64,000 nucleotides of DNA from Polaribacter vadi (GTDB lineage Bacteria; Bacteroidota; Bacteroidia; Flavobacteriales; Flavobacteriaceae). Of this stretch, positions 14,666 through 23,883 are shown in pieces (within the stretch, counting starts at the first letter, position 1; each line of letters starts with the position of its first letter). The stretch spans positions 186,001-250,000 of the forward strand of contig NZ_JAHKQL010000016.1 in the NCBI RefSeq assembly GCF_018861005.1, given 5' to 3'. The notes below the pieces were generated by a model. It did no database searches. It was given only the letters and a program-made list of their open reading frames with translations, and was not told where the DNA came from. The position numbers were made by a program, and so were the translations under genes.

Positions 14666-16882
14666 ATGAAATCTCAATTGAATACAAATTTTAGTAGAAG
14701 AAATTTTTTAAAAACATCAGCTTTAGCAAGTGGAGGTTTATTAATAGGTTTTAATTTTTTAACAGCATGTAAGCCAGAAGCCAAAATGCCTGTAGATATT
14801 AATAACCTTAATTTTAATGATTTTAATGCTTTTATTAAAATTTCTGATGAAGGTTATGTAACTATTTTTTCTCCAAATCCAGAAATTGGGCAAGGTGTAA
14901 AAACGGCTATGCCAATGATTATTGCAGAAGAATTAGATGCAGATTGGAGTAAAGTAAACGTAACACAAGGCGCTCTAGATACTAAAAATTTTAGCAGACA
15001 ACTTGCAGGGGGTAGTCAATCCATTCGTTTTGGTTGGGATGCCTTAAGACAAACAGGTGCAACAGCAAAGCAAATGTTAATTAATGCTGCTGCTATAAAA
15101 TGGAATGTAGATGCAGCATCATTAAAAACATCAAAAGGAGTAATTACCAATGCAAAAGGAGCACAATTAACTTATGGAGATGTTGTAAAAGAAGCAGCTT
15201 TATTAGAAGTGCCAGAAAATGTAAAGTTAAAAGAAACAAAAGATTATACCATAATTGGTAAAGATGCCATAAACGTAGATATTCATAAAATTATAACTGG
15301 TAAACCTTTGTTTGGCTTAGATTATAAAACAGAAAATATGATGATTGCTTCTGTTTTAAGACCACCAGCATTTGGTCAAAAATTGGTTTCTTTTGATGCA
15401 GAAAAAGCAAAACAAGTAACAGGTGTAATAGATGTTATAACAATAGGTGATAAAGTTAGAGAGTTTAATAATTCAGGTAAAAATAGTTGGACTTTTCAAA
15501 TGTCTGAATCTGATAAAGTTGTTGTAATTGCAAAAAATACTTGGGCTGCCATAAAAGGTAAAAAAGCACTTTCTGCAAAATGGAAAACAGATTCTGAAGT
15601 TGAAAGTACAGAAAAGCATGATAAAATTTTGACTAAAATTTTAGATGGCAATAAATTAAATACAAGAAGAGAAGATGGTAATATTAAAAGTGCTTTTGCT
15701 AAAGCAGATAAAATAGTTGAGAAAACCTATCACTCCCCATTTTTACCTCATAATTGTATGGAACCAATGAATTTTTATGCTGATGTTAGATCAGAAAAGA
15801 TTCATTTAGCAGGGCCAGTACAAACACCAGAAGCTGCAGAAGGTGTTGTTGCAGATATGTTTGGTGTAGATAAAGAAAATATTCATGTAGAAATGACAAG
15901 AATGGGAGGTGGTTTTGGTAGACGTTTGTATGGCGATTTTGTTTATGAAGCTGCAGAAATATCTAATGCTATTAAAAAACCTGTAAAATTAGTATCTACC
16001 AGAGAAGATGATATGACAACTGGTGTTTATAGGCCAGCAATTAAATATAGAATAAAAGCAGCTGTAAAAGATGGTAAAGTAACTGCTTATCATTTAAAAG
16101 AAGCTGCCATTAATGGAAATATGTATGGTTTAATTCCTAACTTTTTTCCTGCAGGTTGTATACCAAATTACAAAGTAGAAACTGCAAATTATAAAAGTAA
16201 CATTACAACAGGTGCTTGGAGAGCTCCTTATACAAATTTTTTAGCCTATGCAGAGCAAAGCTTTTTTAGTGAGTTAGCACAAGAAATGGGTAAAGATCAT
16301 CCAGAATTATTATTAGAATTATTACAAAATGTAAAAAATACAACAGATAATAAAATTCAATATTCTGGTCAAAGAATGGAAGACACTATTAAACTAGTAA
16401 AAGAAAAAGGGAATTGGGGTAAAACTGAAGAAGGAGTTTACCAAGGTTTTTCAGCTTATTATAGTCATAATACTCATGTTGCAGAAATTGCAGAAATTGT
16501 TTTACAAGAAGGTTTACCAGTTATTAAAAAAGTTACTGCTGCAGTAGATTGCGGAATTTTAGTAAACCCAACAGGTGCAAAAAATCAAGTAGAAGGTGGT
16601 GTTTTAGACGGAATTGGCCATGCAATGTTTTCTGATTTTTCTTTTAAAGATGGCAAACCAGAATATAAAAACTTCGATAAATATAGGTTGATAAGGATGC
16701 AAGAAACACCAAAAGTTGAAGTTCATTTTGTGCAAAATAATTTATCGCCAACAGGTTTAGGAGAACCAGGTTTACCACCTGCAGGTGGTGCAGTTGCAAA
16801 TGCTATTCATAATGCTTTAGGTAAACGTTTATATAGCCAACCTTTTATAAAAGAATTAAAAAAGAGTACTGTTTTAGGGTAA
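14666..16882 (+). CDS. Molybdopterin-binding large subunit, Tat lipoprotein (IorB-like)
   Basis: A 738-residue xanthine-dehydrogenase-family molybdenum subunit. The N-terminus has a twin-arginine motif, SRRNFLK (10-16), and a lipobox ending FLTAC with Cys35, so it should be folded, exported by Tat and lipid-anchored. Cofactor motifs include RMGGGFGRR (about residue 415) and GEPGLPPAGG near the C-terminus, with Glu700 as likely catalytic base. Substrates in the IorB-like group include N-heterocycles and aldehydes; none can be chosen here. It pairs with the small subunit upstream. No cytochrome, FAD subunit or XdhC-type insertase is adjacent. Confidence 0.92.
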   Translation: MKSQLNTNFSRRNFLKTSALASGGLLIGFNFLTACKPEAKMPVDINNLNFNDFNAFIKISDEGYVTIFSPNPEIGQGVKTAMPMIIAEELDADWSKVNVTQGALDTKNFSRQLAGGSQSIRFGWDALRQTGATAKQMLINAAAIKWNVDAASLKTSKGVITNAKGAQLTYGDVVKEAALLEVPENVKLKETKDYTIIGKDAINVDIHKIITGKPLFGLDYKTENMMIASVLRPPAFGQKLVSFDAEKAKQVTGVIDVITIGDKVREFNNSGKNSWTFQMSESDKVVVIAKNTWAAIKGKKALSAKWKTDSEVESTEKHDKILTKILDGNKLNTRREDGNIKSAFAKADKIVEKTYHSPFLPHNCMEPMNFYADVRSEKIHLAGPVQTPEAAEGVVADMFGVDKENIHVEMTRMGGGFGRRLYGDFVYEAAEISNAIKKPVKLVSTREDDMTTGVYRPAIKYRIKAAVKDGKVTAYHLKEAAINGNMYGLIPNFFPAGCIPNYKVETANYKSNITTGAWRAPYTNFLAYAEQSFFSELAQEMGKDHPELLLELLQNVKNTTDNKIQYSGQRMEDTIKLVKEKGNWGKTEEGVYQGFSAYYSHNTHVAEIAEIVLQEGLPVIKKVTAAVDCGILVNPTGAKNQVEGGVLDGIGHAMFSDFSFKDGKPEYKNFDKYRLIRMQETPKVEVHFVQNNLSPTGLGEPGLPPAGGAVANAIHNALGKRLYSQPFIKELKKSTVLG

Positions 16883-16905
16883 AAAGTAGTTTTTGATTTA
16901 AAATA

Positions 16906-16941
16906 TAAAATTGCCAAAATAATTAAACTTTGACAATTTTA
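16906..16941. terminator. Possible bidirectional terminator
   Basis: AAAATTG-C-CAAA (16907-16918) pairs with TTTG-A-CAATTTT (16929-16940) with one internal mismatch. It lies between the converging molybdenum-hydroxylase and HDAC-like genes. The stem is AT-rich and T-runs are short, so strength is uncertain. Confidence 0.5.
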
Positions 16942-17070
16942 ATTGAATTACTTTGGGGGAAGCAATATTGTTTCTTTGTTAGGCGTACAAATATAGTTGG
17001 ATAGTTGATTTTGAATTTTCTATTTTCGTTAAATTGAAGCATAAACTCTTTAATTTGAAAAAAATAATCG

Positions 17071-17973
17071 TTAAAAGAAAATTTCTTGAGCCAGTCTAAA
17101 AGTATTAGAATGTGCATCAACAATTATATTAATGTCTTTTGAGTAACCACCACCCATAGAGCACATTACAGGTGTTTTTAAGTCGAAACAGGTTTGTAAA
17201 ACAAAACGATCTCTTTCTTTACAACCTTTAATAGTTAAAGATAATTTACCTAGTTTATCAGATTCTAAAATATCTACACCACATAAATAATAGATAAAAT
17301 CTGGTTTTTCTTGTTGGATTAGTTTTGGTAAAGTGTCTTTTAATATCGATAAATAAATACCATCTTTTGTATCATTTTCTAAAGCAATATCTAAATCTGA
17401 TTTTTCTTTTTCAAAAGGATAATTGCCTTTTCCATGCATAGAAAATGTAAAAACAGAAGTGTCATTTCTAAAGATTTCTGCAGTTCCATTTCCTTGATGT
17501 ACATCTAAATCAACAATCAAGATTTTATCTATTAAACCTTTATTTTGAAGGTATTTTGCGCCAATTGCTTGGTCGTTTAACAAACAAAAAGCTTCACCTC
17601 TGTTCGAAAATGCATGATGTGTACCACCAGCAATATTCATAGCAATTCCATTTTTTATTGCAAATTCAGAAGCTTTCATTGTGCCATCAGCTATTATCAT
17701 TTCGCGTTCTATGAGTACTTCTGATAAAGGAAAACCAATTTTTCTAGCCGCTTTTTGATTTAAGGTAATGTTTAATAAATCAAAAAAATATTCGGGTTCG
17801 TGTACTGTAAAAAAATGTTTGTTATTTGGTATTTCAGGTTCAAAAAAGTTTTCTGGTGTGCAAGTTCCCTCATACAATAATTGTTGAGGTAGCAAATCGT
17901 ATTTTTCCATAGGAAAACGATGCCCTTCTTTTAAAGGATGATTGTAAATAGGATGATATGCTATTTTTAGCAT
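17071..17973 (-). CDS. Histone-deacetylase/AcuC-family hydrolase
   Basis: A 300-residue arginase/deacetylase-fold zinc hydrolase of the class that includes bacterial acetoin-utilisation AcuC and acetylpolyamine amidohydrolases. The active-site pair is in GGTHHAFSNRGEAF (His119, His120). Zinc ligands are in IVDLDVHQGNGT (Asp157, His159), with a third Asp in YLCGVDILESDKLG; the C-terminal GGGYS carries the transition-state Ser/Tyr region. Likely substrates are acetyl-lysine proteins or acetylated small molecules. It is a single gene, converging on the molybdenum hydroxylase operon. Confidence 0.87.
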   Translation of the reverse strand: MLKIAYHPIYNHPLKEGHRFPMEKYDLLPQQLLYEGTCTPENFFEPEIPNNKHFFTVHEPEYFFDLLNITLNQKAARKIGFPLSEVLIEREMIIADGTMKASEFAIKNGIAMNIAGGTHHAFSNRGEAFCLLNDQAIGAKYLQNKGLIDKILIVDLDVHQGNGTAEIFRNDTSVFTFSMHGKGNYPFEKEKSDLDIALENDTKDGIYLSILKDTLPKLIQQEKPDFIYYLCGVDILESDKLGKLSLTIKGCKERDRFVLQTCFDLKTPVMCSMGGGYSKDINIIVDAHSNTFRLAQEIFF

Positions 17974-18074
17974 AAAGAATTTTAATTACAAATATAAAAT
18001 CAATTTTCACAATGATTTTCTTGCTAAAACTATAACAAGAAAATCATCATCAAAAAAGTATAAAAATTTATTTT

Positions 18075-20129
18075 CTAACTAACAGCTTGCCCATTTTTCA
18101 CTGCCTTTTCAGGCTCAACAAATGCTAGTTTTCCATCAGGAGTATCTGTCATTAGAATCATTCCTTGGCTTTCTACACCTCTAATTTTTCTTGGTGCTAA
18201 ATTTACTAAAACAGAAACCTGTTGACCAATAATGGCTTCAGGAGAAAAGCTTTCTGCAATACCAGAAACAATAGTTCTTGTATCTATACCAACATCAACC
18301 TTAAGTTTTAAAAGCTTTTTAGTTTTAGCAACCTTTTCTGCTTCTAAAATGGTTCCAATTCTAATATCTAATTTTGTAAAATCATCAAACTCAATCGTTT
18401 CTTTTTGTGGTTCTACAACTTTATTTTCTTGTTCATTAGCCAATTTTGTAGCCTCTAATTTTTCTAATTGAATTTCAATTGTTTTGTCTTCAATTTTAGA
18501 GAATAATAATTCAGCTTTATTAATTTGATGATTAGCAGGAATTAAAACATCTTGTTCAGTTACATTTTCCCAAGAAATATTTTCATCAAGATTTAAAATT
18601 CCTTTTAATTTTGTTGATGTAAATGGTAAAAATGGTTCAGAAACAACAGCTAAAGCTGCAGAAATTTGTAAAGCAACGTACATAATTGTTTGTACACGTT
18701 CAGCATCAACTTTTATCACTTTCCAAGGTTCTTCATCAGCTAAATACTTGTTTCCAAGTCTTGCTAAATTCATTAATTCTTGGCTAGCTTCTCTAAATCT
18801 GTATCTTTCTATAGATTTTCCAATTACATTTGGAAACTCTTTAACAGCAGCTAAAACATCTTCATCTACTTCTGTAAAATCGTTTGGAGTTGGTACAATT
18901 CCTTGATAATATTTGTTGGTTAAAACCACAACTCTGTTAATGAAATTACCGAAAATGGCAACCAATTCACTATTATTTTTAGTTTGGAAATCTTTCCAAG
19001 TAAAATCGTTGTCTTTACTTTCTGGTGCATTTGCAGTTAAAGTATAACGTAAAACATCTTGCTGATCTGGAAATTCTTCTAAATACTCATGCAACCAAAC
19101 TGCCCAATTTTTAGAAGTTGATAATTTATTACCTTCTAAATTCAAAAACTCGTTAGCAGGTACATTATCAGGTAAAATATAATCTCCATGTGCTTTTAAC
19201 ATACTTGGAAAAATGATACAGTGAAAAACAATATTGTCTTTTCCTATAAAATGAACCAATTTTGTATCATCTTTTTTCCAATAATCTTCCCAGTTTTTTC
19301 CTTCTCTTTCAGCCCATTCTTTGGTAGATGAAATATATCCAATAGGTGCATCAAACCAAACATATAACACTTTACCTTCTGCACCTTCTACTGGTACAGG
19401 AATTCCCCAATCTAAATCTCTTGTTACAGCTCTTGGTCTTAAACCATCTTCTACCCAAGATTTTACTTGTCCGTAAACGTTAGGTTTCCAATCATTTTTA
19501 TGCCCTTCTAAAATCCATTTTCTTAAAAAATCTTCGTGTTTATCTAAAGGTAAAAACCAGTGTTTTGTTTCTTTAACTGTAGGCACATTTCCTGTAATTG
19601 CAGATTTTGGGTTGATTAAATCTGTTGCATTATGGCTTGTACCACAGTTTTCACATTGATCTCCATAACTTTCCTCAAAACCGCATTTTGGACAAGTACC
19701 AATTACAAAACGATCTGCTAAAAACTGATTGGCTTCAGCATCGTACAATTGTGCTGTAACTTCTTCTACAAACTCACCATCATTATACATTTTTGTAAAA
19801 AACTCTGAGGCAGTTTCATGATGAATTTTAGATGATGTTCTAGAATAATTATCAAAAGAAATACCAAAATCTGCAAACGATTTTTTAATTATTGTGTGGT
19901 ATTTATCAATAATATCTTGAGGAGAAACACCTTCTTTTTTAGCTCTCATTGGTATAGCAACTCCATGCTCGTCAGAACCACAGATGTACGCAACATCTTT
20001 GCCAGTTAAACGCAAATAACGTGCATAAATATCTGCAGGTACATACACACCTGCTAAATGACCAATATGAATTGGCCCATTTGTATAAGGTAAAGCTGCT
20101 GTAATTGTATATCTTTTTGGAGTATTCAT
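18075..20129 (-). CDS. metG: Methionyl-tRNA synthetase
   Basis: A 684-residue class I aminoacyl-tRNA synthetase charging tRNA-Met. The HIGH motif is HIGH (21-24) after PYTNGPI, the zinc knuckle is [18 protein letters not shown] (Cys146, 149, 159, 162), and the KMSKS-type loop reads NKLSTSKNW at about residue 334. Residues about 575-684 form the C-terminal tRNA-binding (EMAP/Trbp111-like) domain, starting [20 protein letters not shown], which promotes dimerisation. Start [19 protein letters not shown] fits the family. A -7 box TACTTTTG lies at 20175-20168. Confidence 0.97.
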   Translation of the reverse strand: MNTPKRYTITAALPYTNGPIHIGHLAGVYVPADIYARYLRLTGKDVAYICGSDEHGVAIPMRAKKEGVSPQDIIDKYHTIIKKSFADFGISFDNYSRTSSKIHHETASEFFTKMYNDGEFVEEVTAQLYDAEANQFLADRFVIGTCPKCGFEESYGDQCENCGTSHNATDLINPKSAITGNVPTVKETKHWFLPLDKHEDFLRKWILEGHKNDWKPNVYGQVKSWVEDGLRPRAVTRDLDWGIPVPVEGAEGKVLYVWFDAPIGYISSTKEWAEREGKNWEDYWKKDDTKLVHFIGKDNIVFHCIIFPSMLKAHGDYILPDNVPANEFLNLEGNKLSTSKNWAVWLHEYLEEFPDQQDVLRYTLTANAPESKDNDFTWKDFQTKNNSELVAIFGNFINRVVVLTNKYYQGIVPTPNDFTEVDEDVLAAVKEFPNVIGKSIERYRFREASQELMNLARLGNKYLADEEPWKVIKVDAERVQTIMYVALQISAALAVVSEPFLPFTSTKLKGILNLDENISWENVTEQDVLIPANHQINKAELLFSKIEDKTIEIQLEKLEATKLANEQENKVVEPQKETIEFDDFTKLDIRIGTILEAEKVAKTKKLLKLKVDVGIDTRTIVSGIAESFSPEAIIGQQVSVLVNLAPRKIRGVESQGMILMTDTPDGKLAFVEPEKAVKNGQAVS

Positions 20130-20167
20130 CCTATATTTCTTAATTTTAAGTACTTATTTTTGAAGTG

Positions 20168-20175
20168 CAAAAGTA
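20168..20175 (-). promoter_or_regulatory. Probable -7 element of metG
   Basis: TACTTTTG on the minus strand matches TAnnTTTG and is followed by GCAC, a common start-site context, about 40 bp before the metG start. No clear -33 TTTG lies at the right spacing. Confidence 0.5.
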
Positions 20176-20246
20176 CGAAAAAGCAATTTTTAAATTGAAT
20201 TGAAATTAATACATTTACTTAAATAAAAAAATTGCTTATTTTGAAA

Positions 20247-20879
20247 ATGAAATCTCTTCTCATTATGTTTCTATTGTTGATGTTCTCATCAATAAATTCA
20301 CAAGAAAAACAAGATTCTATTAAGGTAAAAAAGAATCCCATTGTTTTTGCTGATTTTTTTTTAGGATATACTAATGGTTATGTTAAAGGTCTTGGAGTTG
20401 GTGGTACTTTGCAATATCAAAATAAAAATAATTTATACTCTTTTAGAGCTTTTGCAACATTTGATGATAGAGAGGTAGATTATAGAATTATTGTGCCTAT
20501 TTCTGGTATAAGTAAAACTTTAGAAGAGTATGCTTTTTTGTATGGTAAAAGATTTATAGAAGACGGTTTTTCATATCATTTTTCTGGAGGAATTTCTTAT
20601 AACGTATATCAAGAAAAAGATAGAACCTTTATCTTTGATGAGGAACTTATACTAAAAGAATCTTATGTAGGTTTTCCTTTAGAAATTGGATTAAATTGGT
20701 TTAAAAATAAGAAAGAGAGATTTGGCGTTTTTTATGGGTTAATTCCTGTTGGAAAACCCACAGGATTTGCACGTTCTATGGGGTTAAAATTATATGCAAA
20801 TATTGCAAAAAAATCATATGTTGGCTTGGGTTTAAGTTTTGGTTTAGGTTGGCATAAAATTTATGATAATGAAAAATAG
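20247..20879 (+). CDS. Hypothetical exported protein
   Basis: A protein of about 210 residues with a cleavable signal peptide (MKSLLIMFLLLMFSSINSQ). I chose ATG 20247, because the alternative TTG 15 bp upstream adds residues before a complete signal. The mature part is rich in short amphipathic stretches with Gly and aromatic residues (FADFFLGYTNGYVKGLGVGG, YVGLGLSFGLGWH), which suggests a small outer-membrane beta-barrel. No family is recognised. The end overlaps the start of the LD-carboxypeptidase gene by 17 bp, so the two are translationally coupled. Their signal-peptide DNA is similar, as noted under findings. Confidence 0.65.
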   Translation: MKSLLIMFLLLMFSSINSQEKQDSIKVKKNPIVFADFFLGYTNGYVKGLGVGGTLQYQNKNNLYSFRAFATFDDREVDYRIIVPISGISKTLEEYAFLYGKRFIEDGFSYHFSGGISYNVYQEKDRTFIFDEELILKESYVGFPLEIGLNWFKNKKERFGVFYGLIPVGKPTGFARSMGLKLYANIAKKSYVGLGLSFGLGWHKIYDNEK

Positions 20880-21855
20880 TATTGTGTTTTTATTATTGTT
20901 GATGGTTTTCTCATCAACAATTGCTCAAGAAAAATTAACAACTCCACCTTATTTAAAAACGGGGGATACAATTGCGATTGTTGCGCCTGCAGGTATTTTA
21001 AAACCAGGTAGAAAAGCTGTGGTTTTACAAGCTAAAAAGTTAGCAGAAAGTTGGGGTTTAAAAGTTGTTTTGGGTAAAAATATGTTTAATCAAGGGAATC
21101 ATTTTTCTGGTACAGATGATGAACGTTGTCAAGATTTTCAAGAGGCTTTAGATAATAAAAACATTAAAGCAATTTGGGCTGCAAGAGGTGGTTATGGTTC
21201 TGTAAGAATTTTAGATAAATTAGATTTTACAACCTTTAAACAATACCCAAAATGGATTATTGGTTATTCTGATATTACTGCATTTCACAACCACATTCAT
21301 AATTTAGGTGTTGAATCTTTACACGCAATGATGGCAACTAGTTTAGAAGAAAAACCTCAAGAAATTAAACAAACCATTGCAACTTTTAAAAAGGCAGTTT
21401 TTGGTGATGAAATTTCTTATACTTTTCCAACATCAAAAGAGAATAGAGTTTTGTCATCTAAAGTAATTGAAGGACAAATTATTGGTGGTAATTTGGCAAT
21501 TTTAACTTCAATGTTGGGTTCTGAAAGTCAGTTAAACACAGAAAATAAAATTTTATTTATCGAAGAAATTGGCGAGTACAAATACTCAATAGACAGAATG
21601 TTGCAAAGCTTAAAACGCGCTCGTTATTTTACCAAAGTAAATGCAGTTGTAGTTGGTGATATGTCTTTAATTAAAAAGAATTCTACAAAATGGGGGAGTT
21701 CCATTGAGCAATTAATCTTAGAAGCTATTCCAGAAGATATTCCAGTTATTTTTAATTTTCCTGCTGGTCATAATGCAGACAATAGAGCTTTAATTTTTGG
21801 TAGAAATGCTCAAATAAATGTTGATGGAAATCAGACAGCTTTAAAGTTTAAATAA
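20863..21855 (+). CDS. LD-carboxypeptidase (peptidase family S66)
   Basis: A 330-residue S66 serine peptidase of the LdcA/MccF type. It would remove the terminal D-Ala from tetrapeptide stems of murein or act on related L,D bonds. The signal peptide is SIVFLLLLMVFSSTIAQ, so it is periplasmic, unlike the cytoplasmic E. coli LdcA. The nucleophile is Ser136 in WIIGYSDITAFHN; LFIEEIGE and FPAGHNADN supply the Glu and His of the triad. The start overlaps the previous gene; ATG 20869, two codons later, is an alternative. yraN follows 9 bp downstream. Confidence 0.9.
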   Translation: MIMKNSIVFLLLLMVFSSTIAQEKLTTPPYLKTGDTIAIVAPAGILKPGRKAVVLQAKKLAESWGLKVVLGKNMFNQGNHFSGTDDERCQDFQEALDNKNIKAIWAARGGYGSVRILDKLDFTTFKQYPKWIIGYSDITAFHNHIHNLGVESLHAMMATSLEEKPQEIKQTIATFKKAVFGDEISYTFPTSKENRVLSSKVIEGQIIGGNLAILTSMLGSESQLNTENKILFIEEIGEYKYSIDRMLQSLKRARYFTKVNAVVVGDMSLIKKNSTKWGSSIEQLILEAIPEDIPVIFNFPAGHNADNRALIFGRNAQINVDGNQTALKFK

Positions 21856-21864
21856 CTGATTAAA

Positions 21865-22224
21865 ATGGCAGAGCACAATGAACTTGGTAAAAAAGGAGAA
21901 CAATTAGCCATCGATTTTTTAATTAAAAATGATTATAAAATCTTAGAAAAAAATTACAGATATTTAAAAGCTGAGGTTGATGTTATTGCTCAAAAAGGCG
22001 ACGTTTTAGCAGCTATTGAAGTAAAAACAAGAACATCTGCTTATTTTGGAAACCCAGAAGAGTTTGTAAATCCGAAGAAAATAAAACTATTAATTTCTGC
22101 AATCGATAATTATGTTGTAGAAAGAGATTTAGATATAGAAGTTCGTTTTGATATTATTGCAATTATCACCAATAAAAAAGAAACAAAAATTGAGCATTTA
22201 GAAGACGCTTTTTTACATTTCTAA
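21865..22224 (+). CDS. YraN/UPF0102 family endonuclease-like protein
   Basis: A 119-residue UPF0102 (YraN) protein with a restriction-endonuclease-like fold. GKKGEQLAIDFL opens the domain and the catalytic-type residues lie in AEVDVIAQKGDVLAAIEVKTR, an E-x-D ... E-x-K arrangement. Family members are poorly studied but are thought to process DNA or Holliday junctions. It is the last gene of a three-gene run with the exported protein and LD-carboxypeptidase. Its stop codon TAA forms part of the following 9-bp tandem repeat. Confidence 0.87.
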   Translation: MAEHNELGKKGEQLAIDFLIKNDYKILEKNYRYLKAEVDVIAQKGDVLAAIEVKTRTSAYFGNPEEFVNPKKIKLLISAIDNYVVERDLDIEVRFDIIAIITNKKETKIEHLEDAFLHF

Positions 22225-22321
22225 ATGCTAAAAATGCTAAAAATGCTAAAAATGCTAAAAATGCTAAAAATGCTAAAAATGCTAAAAATGCTAAAAATGC
22301 TAAAAATGGTAAAAATGGTAA
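22223..22321 (+). repeat. Tandem repeat, 9-bp unit, 11 copies
   Basis: Nine consecutive copies of AAATGCTAA are followed by two of AAATGGTAA, 99 bp in all, beginning within the yraN stop codon. Read in the yraN frame after its TAA, the array is an open frame from ATG 22225, coding Met-Leu-Lys nine times, then Met-Val-Lys and MVINV, with a stop at 22331-22333. The unit is a multiple of three, so changes in copy number keep the frame. Confidence 0.95.
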
Positions 22322-22413
22322 TTAATGTGTAATTTGTTTTATTAAGATTAATATCATCTCTATACGTATCAGATGCTTTACAGAGATAATATTTTCTTTG
22401 CCAGATTTTAGAA

Positions 22414-23793
22414 TTATTTATCTTTTAAAAACTCTTTAACATCGTTAATTTCATTAGGTTTTGCAATAATCTTTTTGTTCTTATCTAGAACAAAATAAGA
22501 AGGCGTAGAAAAAACTTGATAAGTTTGTGCGGTTTCATTTTCCCATTTGTTTAAACCTAAAACATTATGCCAACCTCTTAAATTACTTTTTTGATAATTA
22601 TCCCAAACAAAAGTGTCTTTTTCTAAGGCAAAAGCAATTACTTTTAGATTAGGTTTGGTTTTCATATAAGTATATAATTCAGGAATTTCTCTTAAACAAT
22701 GAGAACAACTTGTGCTCCAAAAAACCAAAACATAAGATTCAGCATCGTTTAAAGTAGATAGTTTAAATTTCTTGCCATTTTCTGTCCAAGAAAAATCTGG
22801 AGCAATTCTGCCAACTTCTGCAGCAAATAATGCTTGTTTTTCTTCTTTAAATTTTGCGTCTTGTAAACTAGGAGGTAGTTTGTTGTATTGGCTTTCAAAT
22901 AAATAATCTATTATGTCTAAATTTTTTGCAGATTCGAACTGTTCTATTAAAAACTCTATAATATCTCTTTTATAAGACTCACTTTTAATTTTAGAAAGTA
23001 TTGTTTCTATAGAATTTTTATGTAAGATTTGTTGTTGCTGTAAATCTTCTGAATAATTGATGTAAAATATATAATCTAAAATTCTGTTGGTTAAAAATGA
23101 TGAATTTACCAAAGCCTTATTAGAAAAATCTAGTTTGTTAAAATAAGTACCTTTAATGTTATCTAAATAAGCAGTAACTGAGGTTAAAATTTCTGAAGGA
23201 TTGTTTCTAGAACTCGCTTTTATAAATGGCGCAATAAACATGTCTTTAGCATCTTGAACATATTTATTTTGAATAGAATCTACATTTTTATAAGCTTGCT
23301 TATAAGAATCTTTTAAGTCTAAACTTGGGTCTTGTAAAACCGCAACTTGTGTAGAATCTAATTTTTGTTGTGCAGCAGTAATATCATTTAAATAATTGGC
23401 ATAAAAAATATTTTCTGAAGATTCAGAAAAAACAACAGATTGCTGTGGATACTCAGGATTAAAAATAAAAGAAACATTTTCTTTATTGTAAAAAAAGTCT
23501 ATAAAACCTGCACCTTCTAAGTTATAAGTTGCTCTATAAGCACCTGGTTTTGCAGAAGAAGGTAATTTAATTTGAAAGCTACTAACAACTTCTTTTTTAC
23601 CGCCAATTAAAACTGAATCTGTTTTAATTGTAGTGTTATTTACAAAAATTTGTTTTGTGCCTTCTAATTTGTATAAAATAAGCCAATCTGTTTTTATTTT
23701 CGGACTCATTGTACCTTTTACAATGTGTTGCCCAAATGTAATTGAAGAAATTAAAAGTAACAGGAATAGTATTTTTTTTGTCATTTTATTCAA
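22414..23793 (-). CDS. TlpA-like periplasmic thioredoxin-domain protein
   Basis: A 459-residue exported protein with signal peptide KKILFLLLLISSITFGQ. The N-terminal 320 residues form a beta-rich domain (about 25-120) and a helical linker, as in the DUF4369/TlpA-type proteins of Bacteroidota. The C-terminal thioredoxin domain starts RIAPDFSWTENGKKFKLS (about 329) and carries the redox pair Cys363-Ser-His-Cys366 in FWSTSCSHCLREIPEL. A CxxC of this kind usually reduces disulfides in the periplasm, for example for cytochrome c maturation. The partner is unknown. It is a single gene, divergent from the SDR gene. Confidence 0.85.
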   Translation of the reverse strand: MNKMTKKILFLLLLISSITFGQHIVKGTMSPKIKTDWLILYKLEGTKQIFVNNTTIKTDSVLIGGKKEVVSSFQIKLPSSAKPGAYRATYNLEGAGFIDFFYNKENVSFIFNPEYPQQSVVFSESSENIFYANYLNDITAAQQKLDSTQVAVLQDPSLDLKDSYKQAYKNVDSIQNKYVQDAKDMFIAPFIKASSRNNPSEILTSVTAYLDNIKGTYFNKLDFSNKALVNSSFLTNRILDYIFYINYSEDLQQQQILHKNSIETILSKIKSESYKRDIIEFLIEQFESAKNLDIIDYLFESQYNKLPPSLQDAKFKEEKQALFAAEVGRIAPDFSWTENGKKFKLSTLNDAESYVLVFWSTSCSHCLREIPELYTYMKTKPNLKVIAFALEKDTFVWDNYQKSNLRGWHNVLGLNKWENETAQTYQVFSTPSYFVLDKNKKIIAKPNEINDVKEFLKDK

Positions 23794-23883
23794 TTTTTGT
23801 CTATAAACACTTTTTCAAGAAGTGTACCAAAAATACAGTTTCTCTATTAAAATGGGTATATTGTAACGTTAAATTAAACGATT

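Noticed and set aside
16923..17123. Small frame after the HDAC-like gene
   Set aside because: Overlaps the end of that gene in another frame; low complexity and no known family.
20130..20231. SAM or other riboswitch before metG
   Set aside because: No conserved helices were found; only a -7 box and AT-rich DNA are visible.
22223..22321. CRISPR-like array
   Set aside because: The unit is 9 bp with no spacers and no cas genes are present; this is a simple tandem repeat.
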